Shown: positions 56,354 through 64,000 of the stretch, piece after piece
How the letters are laid out: the number at the start of each line of letters is the position of its first letter
Numbering within the stretch: position 1 is the stretch's first letter
From: an uncultured Pseudovibrio sp.
GTDB lineage: Bacteria > Pseudomonadota > Alphaproteobacteria > Rhizobiales > Stappiaceae
Assembly (NCBI GenBank): GCA_947496145.1
Contig: CANMBS010000009.1
Coordinates: forward strand, 62,001 to 126,000
Length of the DNA stretch: 64,000 nucleotides
Direction: 5' to 3'
Made by a program: the position numbers and the translations under genes
Notes under the pieces: generated by a model
The model's database searches: none
The model's input: the letters and a program-made list of their open reading frames with translations, nothing else
Told to the model about the DNA's origin: nothing

Positions 56354-57358
56354 TATCCCCAAAAGTAAAAAGCAGACGCAAGTCACCTACCTCTCTCCAA
56401 AGCACACGCAAGCGCTCAACAGGAGAGAGTTAAGTAAAAACTCAACATCCAAAGCAATTACAGCACACCCGCAACGCTAACCGTGGAGTACCGCATGTAT
56501 TGCCAGCATCAAGAGATGACCTGCCGCAACATAGGGGATGCGCTTAGGATCACGTTCCTGATTCTACTTGTATTGGGGGATTGTGCATGTATTAGCAGAT
56601 TTCTGTGCTCGGCATCTTTGGTGGAATATAAGAGACAGAAAGACAACTTCACATGCGGCCACACAGCAGGAGCGACTCCGCTGCCGGCAAAACTTTATGC
56701 CAGGTGCAGGTTATGGGCCATGGACGCATCTTCGATGGGCCAAGGCAGCTTATTTCTTTTTAAGATATTCAAATACAGCTGATACCAGCGCATTTTCCCT
56801 ACTCCCCGTGTAATCGTTAGACCAAAATAATTACACAAGGCGGAGTTTGTTCGTTTTGCTAAAAAAGTCAAATAGAAAAACTACTTAGATGCAAACGCTC
56901 ATACCTTAATATGTAACGCAGCGCTTGCGCTCTTCATCACAATCACACTGAAATACCAAGGATTTTCAGGTTAATCGCTGGTCAATTGCTCTTCTTTTTG
57001 GCCCGACATTGAGCTGGATCAATCGATATATTCCACAATATTATGAAAAATTGGCTATTAATGCTTTCGAATCAATACGAACTGGCATTATTCGCCTCTT
57101 CCGTTTGCATGGCGTTACGGGTCACCCCAAGGGAGACTTTCACAACGAGTCGCTCAAAGATAATCCGTGCACTCAAGCCGAAAAGGAGAGGGAGGAACCA
57201 TTACCTTGATATCTTCAGGCTTACTGCGAACTCGAATTCAGATCACATTCAGGGGTGGCATGATTGAGTAAGGTCCTTTATTAAGGGGGCGCAGTCAGCA
57301 GTAACGGGCTAAGCCACTTCTTACGAATGCAATCAATCATATTTGCACCAATGAAAAA
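56354..57358. other. AT-rich stretch without a convincing gene
   Basis: About one kilobase. Short frames exist (56483-56782 and 57009-57209, plus strand) but they lack ribosome binding sites and family resemblance and were not called. Base composition is lower in GC than the flanking core genes. Nothing else certain is seen. Confidence 0.5.
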
Positions 57359-58147
57359 GTGTTTGCAGAACCGGAAGTTTCTACACAACGCCTCACTTTA
57401 CCCGATAGTTTCAGTTGCGAGTTTAAAGTTAAGGAATCGATTTTGCGAAAAATATTCGATAAGATTATGGGAAGAAAAACTTCAACCACCTCCATCATCT
57501 TAACCCCAATCGGAAATTTTCGTCCCCCCTTTAATCTACCCCTTTGGGTTCATGCAAAAAATACAGAGCAATTACCAGCTACCTATGACGATTTGTTTTG
57601 GTATATCGAACCATTGGGTGAGTATATCTATTTCCTCGCAGGAGATTTCGAGAAAGCCGGAAATGGGTACTTGGCATTTAACTCCGCAAATATTGAAGCG
57701 CGAGTTGAAGTCACATTTGAAGCGGACACTATATCTGTTCATCGGATTGATGACTGGAGGCGTCAGGAGCGGGCTAGTCAGAACCCACAATATGGTACCG
57801 AACTGTCTCACATGACTTTGGGAGAAGTTCTCGCCCAACTGCCTGAAGAGGGAAACTCTGACGGGATTGTCAATGTTATGCCATTGAACCAAAAATACCA
57901 GTGCGTTTCACCAGCTGGAATGGCGCGGTTTGAATTTTTCAAACCAATAAGCGGGCCGAGAGAACTTAGAATGATATTCCAAGCTTTGCATCAAGCTCCG
58001 GACCAACCTGAACGCCTGATGACAATTCAAGTACGCAGCAACAGCACCAGTCAAAACATTGGTGATCTGTGTCAGATGTTCAGTCATTTGATTGCTGAAT
58101 TTAATGATCTACCCTACCAGAAGCTTGAAGGCGCGATCCGAATGTAG
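57359..58147 (+). CDS. Orphan hypothetical protein in an AT-rich island
   Basis: Unrecognised, up to 262 residues. The frame has no in-frame ATG at its beginning; GTG 57359 gives the longest product, while the first ATG is at 57467 (37th codon). No signal peptide or membrane segment is seen. Acidic/aromatic segments (YDDLFWYIEPLGEYIYFLAG, VHRIDDWRRQERAS) suggest a folded soluble protein. Codon use looks AT-richer than its neighbours, consistent with acquisition from outside. Confidence 0.6.
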   Translation: MFAEPEVSTQRLTLPDSFSCEFKVKESILRKIFDKIMGRKTSTTSIILTPIGNFRPPFNLPLWVHAKNTEQLPATYDDLFWYIEPLGEYIYFLAGDFEKAGNGYLAFNSANIEARVEVTFEADTISVHRIDDWRRQERASQNPQYGTELSHMTLGEVLAQLPEEGNSDGIVNVMPLNQKYQCVSPAGMARFEFFKPISGPRELRMIFQALHQAPDQPERLMTIQVRSNSTSQNIGDLCQMFSHLIAEFNDLPYQKLEGAIRM

Positions 58148-58796
58148 TGCTGTGGTCTTCTCGATCTGATTTAGCAGGACGCTGTTTTAGATGCATCACA
58201 CCTGATGATAAAACTGTCCGAACATCCGCTCCCTACGCTTAACGGATAATGGAAGGGATAAACTTCGCACCTGTATTTGCCTGTCAGCATAGTCCGCACT
58301 TCAGCTATGAAAGCAAGCCACGTAGACAGTCAACTACAAGTCAGCGGGCATCATTCCAGTATGATTATTTATTGCTCATCGAGAGCTTGCTATGCATTTT
58401 GATTTGCTGTTCAGGACCACACTGGATTTAGCGGGATTACAACATAAGAATGCAATTCAATGCAAAATCAACGCAAACGTTGTTCTAAGGACTTATTCCC
58501 GCACTTTTGTGCCTGACATGAAAGAACGATCCACATAAAGATAATGGTCTGCAAAGCGGGATTTACGTTTCCCATGTAACTCTGCCTGCATTAATCCATT
58601 GATTTATTTATTGTTTTTCTTAGTGATCGCTGTTCTTGTCAATTGTGACACGACTCTTGTCTCAGGTTTACAGCATTGTCGCAGCACCGCAGGCTTCAAT
58701 TTGAGTACAGGATATCCTCTCTCAAATGTTTTCAGCTTTGCGCCTGGTTTACAAAGCAACGTAAATCAACGCAAAACAGCGAAAAGGAGCATAAGT
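58148..58796. other. AT-rich region between orphan gene and BamE-like lipoprotein
   Basis: About 650 bases with no credible gene; small frames are accidental. The end contains an AAAAGGAG ribosome binding site that decides the TTG start of the next gene. Confidence 0.5.
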
Positions 58797-59195
58797 TTGC
58801 GAAGATCTGGTTTTATCCCCCTCCTGCTCCTTGCTGGCATGCTCGCGGCCTGTGCTACAGCGGGCAACGAAAGCCTGCGTCACGAAACAGCTGAAACACT
58901 GGATAGTAAGCTTGAAAAGGGCAAGACGACAAAACAGCAGGTTCAGGTCGCTCTTGGTGATCCCGCAAGCACCGATTTCACGGATAGTGGCAATGAAATC
59001 TGGAAGTACCAGCATATCCGCGCTACGGCGAAGGCGACAAACTTCATCCCAGTGGTTGATTTGCTGGCTGGTGGGCAAGACGTGAAGAAAAAGCAGCTTT
59101 CATTGTTTTTTGATGAGCAGGGCATTTTGAAAAACTACTCCATGCTGGAGACTGAAAGCGAAGTGCGGACCGGACTTATCACCGCTAACATGTAG
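58797..59195 (+). CDS. BamE/OmlA-domain lipoprotein (TTG start)
   Basis: A 132-residue predicted outer-membrane lipoprotein. The signal peptide (RRSGFIPLLLLAGMLAAC) ends in a LAAC lipobox. The mature part (GKTTKQQVQVALGDPASTDF, NEIWKYQHI) matches the BamE/SmpA-type fold. The TTG at 58797 with AAAAGGAG seven bases upstream gives a normal signal peptide; the frame extends back to 58599 but that part lacks a signal and would bury the lipobox. It is unlikely to be the canonical BamE because it is short and far from the BAM loci. No partner gene is adjacent. Confidence 0.8.
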   Translation: MRRSGFIPLLLLAGMLAACATAGNESLRHETAETLDSKLEKGKTTKQQVQVALGDPASTDFTDSGNEIWKYQHIRATAKATNFIPVVDLLAGGQDVKKKQLSLFFDEQGILKNYSMLETESEVRTGLITANM

Positions 59196-59399
59196 GATAA
59201 GTTGTTTTTGAATTTGAAGCGCTCAAAGCAGATGTTTTGGGCGCTTTTTGCTGCTTATTCCCCTATGGCGCAGACTTTTATCCCCGCAGCTGCCGTGCAT
59301 CAAACTCCCGTTATGAGCATACGTTCTTTTCCGATCTTGCAGGAACACCCTAAAAAGCACATGTTAATGAACATATGCTCACTACAGGAGGTGCATATT

Positions 59400-59849
59400 A
59401 TGCCACGACCTAAAAAACCGCGCCGCATCCACGGCGTAGCAGGAGCAAGATTCTTTAAGCCGCAAGGTGTCCCGCTCCGCAAACTTCATGCCGCAGTGCT
59501 GTCTGAGGACGGTATGGAAGCTCTGCGTCTTGCTGATGCAGAAGGGCTGGAGCATTCAGCTGCTGCTGATTTAATGGGAATTTCGCGACCAACATTTTCC
59601 CGGGTTGTCTCTCATGCCCGCACTGTGGTTGCGACAGCGCTGAGTGAGGGTTTGGCGCTAAAGATTGAGGGCGAAACACCTATGACAACCAAACGGGCGT
59701 GTAAGCCTGAAGCGGAGCTTGACGACGAAGACTGCCAACGCAGGCATCGGCGGCGGCGCGGGTTCTGCGGACGAGCAAGTGTCGTTTCCGGGCCAGTGCA
59801 GTTGGATGAAGTGGAGGAGAATGCGGAGGCAGAAACTGAAACAGAATAG
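59400..59849 (+). CDS. DUF134 (UPF0251) DNA-binding-like protein
   Basis: A 149-residue protein. Residues 1-100 match the DUF134 family: MPRPKKPRRIHGVAGARFFK, then a sigma70-region-4-like helix-turn-helix (LEHSAAADLMGISRPTFSRV). The ATG at 59400 follows GGAGG. The C-terminal 40 residues are Arg- and then Glu-rich (DCQRRHRRRRGFCG), unlike the rest; in the +1 frame the same stretch reads a Gly-rich peptide, so a frameshift there is possible. Function is unknown. Confidence 0.85.
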   Translation: MPRPKKPRRIHGVAGARFFKPQGVPLRKLHAAVLSEDGMEALRLADAEGLEHSAAADLMGISRPTFSRVVSHARTVVATALSEGLALKIEGETPMTTKRACKPEAELDDEDCQRRHRRRRGFCGRASVVSGPVQLDEVEENAEAETETE

Positions 59850-59924
59850 CTCTGGTTTCCTTGCTATCCCCTTAGACCAGGATAGTCAGGCGCTGCCAAC
59901 ACATTGATTTCACTGATCCAACGC

Positions 59925-59966
59925 AAAACGCGGAACCCGAGTTTTCTCAGGTTCCGCGTTTTTTTA
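59925..59966. terminator. Bidirectional terminator between DUF134 gene and pheT
   Basis: AAAACGCGGAACC pairs perfectly with GGTTCCGCGTTTT (13 bp) around 12 bases; T-runs flank it on both strands. It can end the plus-strand DUF134 transcript and the minus-strand pheST transcript. Confidence 0.92.
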
Positions 59967-59993
59967 TTGGGTTAGTGCAGCGTACTGCGTGGA

Positions 59994-62417
59994 TTATCCG
60001 CGCAGAGTACCGCCAGTTGCCTTTTGAACGGAGGCAACAATTTTGTTTGAGACTGCCTCGATATCCTCGTCTGTGAGGGTTTTCTTTGTTGGCTGCAAGA
60101 CTACATCAATCGCGAGAGAGCGCTGGCCTTCCGGCACGCCCTGCCCTTCGTAGATGTCGAAGAGATTGACGTTTGTGATCAGCGCCTTGTCAGCACCCTT
60201 AGCAGCTTTCAAGAGCTTGTCTGCCGGAACAGAGCTGTCAACGAGGAACGCGAAGTCACGCTTCACCGGCATCAGGTCCGCTGCATTGAGCGCACCTTTG
60301 GACCTGGTTGCTTTCTTTTTCGGCTGAGGCACAGCGTCGATGAAGACTTCGAATGCCACCAGCGGGCCTTCGATATCCAACGCCTCCAGAGTCTTTGGAT
60401 GAATCTCACCGAAATAGGCCAGCGTGTTCTTTGGCCCCATCTTCAGCGCGCCGGAGCGGCCCGGGTGGTAGTAGCTTGGAGCATCGGTGAAGACCATCAG
60501 GTTATTCACCTGTGCGCCAACAGATGCCAACACAGCGCCTGCGTCTGCTTTTGCATCAAAAACATCCACATCACCCGCATTTCCAGACCAATGACGACCC
60601 GCACCAGTTGGTTTCGCGGTACCACGACGAACACCTGCGATGACCATCTTCTGGCCTTTTTCGCTATCATCTTCAAAGACTTGGCCGACTTCGAATAATG
60701 CGACATCTGCGTAACCGCGGTCTGCGTTGCGCTGTGCTGCGGTGAGCAGGCCGGGCAGCAGGGACGGGCGCATGTCGGACATGTCGGAGGAAATCGGATT
60801 TGCCAGTGATAACACAGAGTTACCACCACCGAAGTGCTCTGCGTGATCTTTCGGGATGAAGGACCACAGAACAGCCTCGTCCATACCGCGTGCTGCGAGC
60901 GCGCGGCGGGCATTGGAGCGGCGGATCTGGCTAACAGTCAGAACCTTCTGAGAAACAGGCTCCATGCGCGGCAGGGTAGCAGTTGGCACTTTGTCGATGC
61001 CGACGATGCGCATAACCTCTTCTACCAAATCAGCTTTTCCGTGTACGTCCGGACGCCAGCTTGGGGGAGAAACCTTAACCACATCGTCGTTACCAGCGAC
61101 CCAGAAGCCCAGCAGGGAGAGGATAGCTTTGATCTCGCCGTGGGATACTTCCAGACCGGAGAGGCGTTTGACTTCGCTGAGTGGGAACTCAATGATGCGG
61201 TCTTCCTGAGGAACTTCTCCTACAACATGCAGGTCAGAAGCTTCGCCGCCGCCGCAGAAGTCCATCACCAATTTCGTAGCAACTTCAGCGCCTTCTACCA
61301 TGTAGGCCGGGTCAACACCGCGCTCGAAGCGGTAGCGGGCATCGGTAGATACTCCCAGCTTACGACCGGAGCGGGCGATGTTGAGTGGATCCCAGAGAGC
61401 GCTTTCGATCACCACATTGGTGGTGTTATCATCACAACCTGTTGATTCTCCACCCATAATTCCGCCGAGAGATTCCAGTCCGTTGTCGTCGGAGATGACC
61501 ACGACTGTCTCATCAACGGCATAAGTTTTTCCGTCGAGGCCAACAAGTTCCTCGCCGGTTTTACCGTGACGGATGGTCAGGTTGCCGGAAACCTTATCTG
61601 CATCAAAGACATGCAGCGGGCGGCCCTGATCGAAGGTCATGTAGTTGGTGATGTCTACGAGGGCATTAATCGGGCGCAGACCGATAGCAACCAGACGCTT
61701 TTGCAGCCACTTAGGAGACGGACCATTCTTTATCCCACGCACGACACGGTAGGCAAATGCAGGGCAGTGTTCCGGGCTATCTCCTAGATCTATAAGGACT
61801 TTCAGGTCGTTTGCGTTGCTAGTTGCGTTGATTTGCGTTTTTTGCGGGTTTTTTAGCGTTCCTAAGCCGGAAGCTGCCAGATCACGCGCAATGCCGAAAA
61901 CGCTTGCACAGTCGGAACGGTTTGGTGTCAGTCCGATCTCAATAACCGGATCATCCAGACCAGCATATTCAACATATGGAACGCCAACTGGTGCATCTTC
62001 TGGCAGGTCGATGATGCCGTCGTGTTCATCGGATAACTCCAGCTCGCGCTCAGAGGCCATCATGCCGTAGCTTTCCACGTCACGGATTTTGCCGACGGAC
62101 AGGGTTACATCAAGACCCGGAACATAGTCGCCCGGTTTTGCGAAGACGCCAACCAGGCCTTTGCGGGCGTTTGGTGCACCGCAGACGACTTGCAGTGGTT
62201 CACCTTCGCCAGTGTCCACTTTCAGAACGCGCAGGCGGTCTGCATTCGGGTGCTGCTCAGCTTCCAGAACGCGGGCGATTTTGAATGTGCCGAGACGATC
62301 TGCCGGATTGGTGACTTCTTCCACTTCCAGCCCGATCAGCGTCAAGCGCTCTACGATTTCATTAAGGCTTGCATCGGTCTCAAGATGGTCCTTGAGCCAG
62401 GAAAGGGTGAATTTCAT
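59994..62417 (-). CDS. pheT: Phenylalanine--tRNA ligase beta subunit
   Basis: Beta subunit of the alpha2beta2 synthetase; binds tRNA-Phe and edits mischarged Tyr-tRNA. The 807-residue protein has the N-terminal tRNA-binding EMAP-like domain ([20 protein letters not shown]), the B3/B4 editing region, B5 and a C-terminal anticodon-binding FDX-ACB domain ([20 protein letters not shown]). Length fits bacterial PheT. It lies 28 bases downstream of pheS. All domains appear intact. Confidence 0.98.
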   Translation of the reverse strand: MKFTLSWLKDHLETDASLNEIVERLTLIGLEVEEVTNPADRLGTFKIARVLEAEQHPNADRLRVLKVDTGEGEPLQVVCGAPNARKGLVGVFAKPGDYVPGLDVTLSVGKIRDVESYGMMASERELELSDEHDGIIDLPEDAPVGVPYVEYAGLDDPVIEIGLTPNRSDCASVFGIARDLAASGLGTLKNPQKTQINATSNANDLKVLIDLGDSPEHCPAFAYRVVRGIKNGPSPKWLQKRLVAIGLRPINALVDITNYMTFDQGRPLHVFDADKVSGNLTIRHGKTGEELVGLDGKTYAVDETVVVISDDNGLESLGGIMGGESTGCDDNTTNVVIESALWDPLNIARSGRKLGVSTDARYRFERGVDPAYMVEGAEVATKLVMDFCGGGEASDLHVVGEVPQEDRIIEFPLSEVKRLSGLEVSHGEIKAILSLLGFWVAGNDDVVKVSPPSWRPDVHGKADLVEEVMRIVGIDKVPTATLPRMEPVSQKVLTVSQIRRSNARRALAARGMDEAVLWSFIPKDHAEHFGGGNSVLSLANPISSDMSDMRPSLLPGLLTAAQRNADRGYADVALFEVGQVFEDDSEKGQKMVIAGVRRGTAKPTGAGRHWSGNAGDVDVFDAKADAGAVLASVGAQVNNLMVFTDAPSYYHPGRSGALKMGPKNTLAYFGEIHPKTLEALDIEGPLVAFEVFIDAVPQPKKKATRSKGALNAADLMPVKRDFAFLVDSSVPADKLLKAAKGADKALITNVNLFDIYEGQGVPEGQRSLAIDVVLQPTKKTLTDEDIEAVSNKIVASVQKATGGTLRG

Positions 62418-62445
62418 TTGTGTAGCTCTTTACGTTTGGACCAAA

Positions 62446-63528
62446 TTATTTGGAGAGGCCGGAAACCAGTGCCGGAATGTCCAGCGGGCGGAAACCGTAG
62501 TGCTTAATCCAGCGAACATCTGCATCGAAGAAGGCGCGCAGGTCGTTCATGCCGTATTTCAGCATTGCGAGGCGATCGATGCCGATGCCCCATGCGAAGC
62601 CCTGATAGACATCCGGGTCGAGGCCGCAGTTGCGCAGAACGTTTGGATGCACCATGCCGCAACCGAGGATTTCCATCCAGTCGTTACCGGTGCCGATTTT
62701 GACTTCAGCGCCGGAGCGATCGCACTTCACGTCCACTTCCATGGATGGTTCGGTGAACGGGAAGAAGCTTGGGCGGAAGCGCAGTTCCACATCATCCACC
62801 TCGAAGAATGCCTTGAGGAATTCTTCCAGCGTGCCTTTCAGGTGGCCGATATGGGTGGTCTTGTCGATGACGAGACCTTCCAGCTGGTGGAACATTGGTG
62901 TGTGGGTCTGGTCACTGTCACAGCGGTAGGTGCGGCCCGGCATGATCAGGCGCAGCGGTGGCTGTTGAGATTTCATTGCACGAATCTGCACCGGAGAGGT
63001 GTGGGTGCGCAGCAGCATGCGTTCGCCCTCTTCCTTCTCGTTAAAGAAGAAAGTGTCATGCATTTCGCGGGCCGGGTGACCCTCCGGGAAGTTGAGCGCG
63101 GTGAAGTTCAGCTCATCGGTTTCAATGTCCGGGCCTTCTGCAACAGAAAAGCCCATGTCGGCGAAGATGGCGATCAGCTCATCAGTCACCTGAGAAATAG
63201 GGTGAATGCGGCCTTCTTCTACTGGTGCGGACCGCAGAGGCTGGCTCACATCAACGGTTTCGGATGCAAGGCGTGCGTTGAGGGCCTCGATTTTCAGCAC
63301 CTCTTTGCGGGCGGCGATTGCATCACCAACGCGGTTCTTCAGGCCGTTGAGCGCAGGACCCATTTCCTTGCGCTCTTCCGGGGTCATCTTGCCAAGCGTT
63401 TTCATTTTTTCAGAAACGCTGCCTTTTTTGCCAAGGGCGGCAACGCGCACGTCTTCCAGTGCGGCTTCGGAGTCAGCACCGGCAATCGCGGTGTTAATCT
63501 CAGCTTCGAGTGTTTCGAGGTCGGACAT
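62446..63528 (-). CDS. pheS: Phenylalanine--tRNA ligase alpha subunit
   Basis: Catalytic alpha subunit, 360 residues. Class II motifs are intact: motif 2 ([20 protein letters not shown]) and motif 3 ([14 protein letters not shown]), with [10 protein letters not shown] preceding. The N-terminal coiled-coil (residues 1-90, [20 protein letters not shown]) binds the tRNA acceptor. In E. coli it follows rplT; here it stands 28 kb from rplT on the same strand. A small hairpin in the upstream 470 bases may be regulatory. Confidence 0.98.
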   Translation of the reverse strand: MSDLETLEAEINTAIAGADSEAALEDVRVAALGKKGSVSEKMKTLGKMTPEERKEMGPALNGLKNRVGDAIAARKEVLKIEALNARLASETVDVSQPLRSAPVEEGRIHPISQVTDELIAIFADMGFSVAEGPDIETDELNFTALNFPEGHPAREMHDTFFFNEKEEGERMLLRTHTSPVQIRAMKSQQPPLRLIMPGRTYRCDSDQTHTPMFHQLEGLVIDKTTHIGHLKGTLEEFLKAFFEVDDVELRFRPSFFPFTEPSMEVDVKCDRSGAEVKIGTGNDWMEILGCGMVHPNVLRNCGLDPDVYQGFAWGIGIDRLAMLKYGMNDLRAFFDADVRWIKHYGFRPLDIPALVSGLSK

Positions 63529-64000
63529 AATCCCTCAAGGGTTTGCATGTGCCAGCAGCTGAACACAAGTCGAGTCACAGCCGGGCAGATAAAATTCGTG
63601 GAGGTCTTTTAACGAATGCTGACAGCGCAATAAAGGGGCTGAATGAGTTTCAGCCTCTTAGTTTTCTCAATACTCCCGTTTTTCAGCGGAAACTTGAGGG
63701 TTTGCGGCTGTTTGCCCGCAGGGACTGCACGTGAGATGCCACGCCCTGCCCCGTTGCCTAAACGCTCATGGCTCAAGTGAGGGCACGCAAACCGGCGAGT
63801 GTGATCGCTCTACAGTGCGGTTTTCACTTATGCATTGGGAGCTTTTAAGCCAAGCGCATAAATCGCCCACACGCCGGACCATCATGGACACGAGCGGTGG
63901 TTTTTTCAGCGATGTACACGCGCAGCGGCATTGGGAATCCTTTGAGGATTGGTGGTGGTGTGGTGGAGACTAGCGGAAATGATGGCGGATGGGAAGAGGC
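63529..64000 (-). promoter_or_regulatory. Upstream region of pheST
   Basis: No gene is supported here. A hairpin at 63634-63658 (AGGGGCTGAA with TTCAGCCTCT, one G-U) lies 106 bases before pheS. The minus-strand transcript has no obvious Phe-rich leader peptide like E. coli pheM, so attenuation by translation is not evident. The region continues past the window edge. Confidence 0.4.

Noticed and set aside
56483-57209. Short plus-strand frames (56483-56782 and 57009-57209)
   Set aside because: They lack ribosome binding sites and family features and overlap other chance frames.

Overview
The window looks like chromosomal DNA of a marine or host-associated alphaproteobacterium. The evidence is aerobic CO-dehydrogenase-like (cox) subunits, an Irr/ICE-type iron box at a bacterioferritin gene, DUF1194 and YtoQ proteins, several MCPs, and a 106-bp intergenic repeat of a kind common in Rhizobiales relatives. 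The gene set recalls Pseudovibrio/Stappiaceae, but that is recall and was not checked by search. No CRISPR array, tRNA, rRNA or intact insertion sequence was seen.

Layout. (1) 0-9.4 kb, minus strand: a nucleoside salvage operon. It reads, in transcription order, SorC/DeoR-type regulator, BMP-family binding protein, ABC ATPase, two permeases, cytidine deaminase, purine nucleoside phosphorylase, deoC and deoA. Uptake, base release and deoxyribose-phosphate breakdown are thus encoded together. (2) 10-15 kb, plus: a DUF1194 protein, mgsA, glk and hrpB. (3) 15-16 kb: bfd and bfr with an ICE-like box. (4) 16-19 kb: an SDR enzyme and a membrane chemoreceptor. (5) 19-24.6 kb, minus: a molybdenum hydroxylase cluster, coxG-coxS-coxL-(TPR-like)-coxM. 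The large subunit carries the form II AYRGAGR motif, so it is probably not a true CO dehydrogenase. (6) 24.8-32 kb: two RNA methyltransferases, an epimerase-like protein, two tandem GFA proteins, a DUF2799 lipoprotein, YtoQ and a soluble chemoreceptor with a C-terminal sensor. (7) 32-37.3 kb: phoX, rplT, rpmI and infC, the last with a non-canonical AUU start. (8) 37.6-44.3 kb: a glycosyltransferase, hydrolases, a LysR/VOC pair with a perfect operator-like inverted repeat, a flavodoxin, a patatin-like protein with a displaced nucleophile serine, and mepA. (9) 44.3-53 kb: a pair of inverted 106-bp repeats, an outer-membrane barrel beside a remnant of a second one, lepA, a PhnA-like protein, small membrane proteins and a DUF2267 protein. 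(10) 53-56.4 kb, minus: a tyrosine phenol-lyase followed by an aromatic amino acid permease, preceded by a 124-bp nested inverted-repeat element. (11) 56.4-58.8 kb: an AT-rich stretch that is mostly non-coding and holds one orphan gene. (12) 58.8-63.5 kb: a BamE-like lipoprotein, a DUF134 protein and pheT/pheS.

The observations most worth following are the tyrosine phenol-lyase/permease pair with the three-stem palindromic element upstream, the patatin-like protein whose GxSxG motif reads GTASGG, the inverted repeat pair, and a 44-residue membrane peptide with a strong ribosome binding site. Coordinates of start codons were chosen by ribosome binding site and family length; uncertain starts are flagged.
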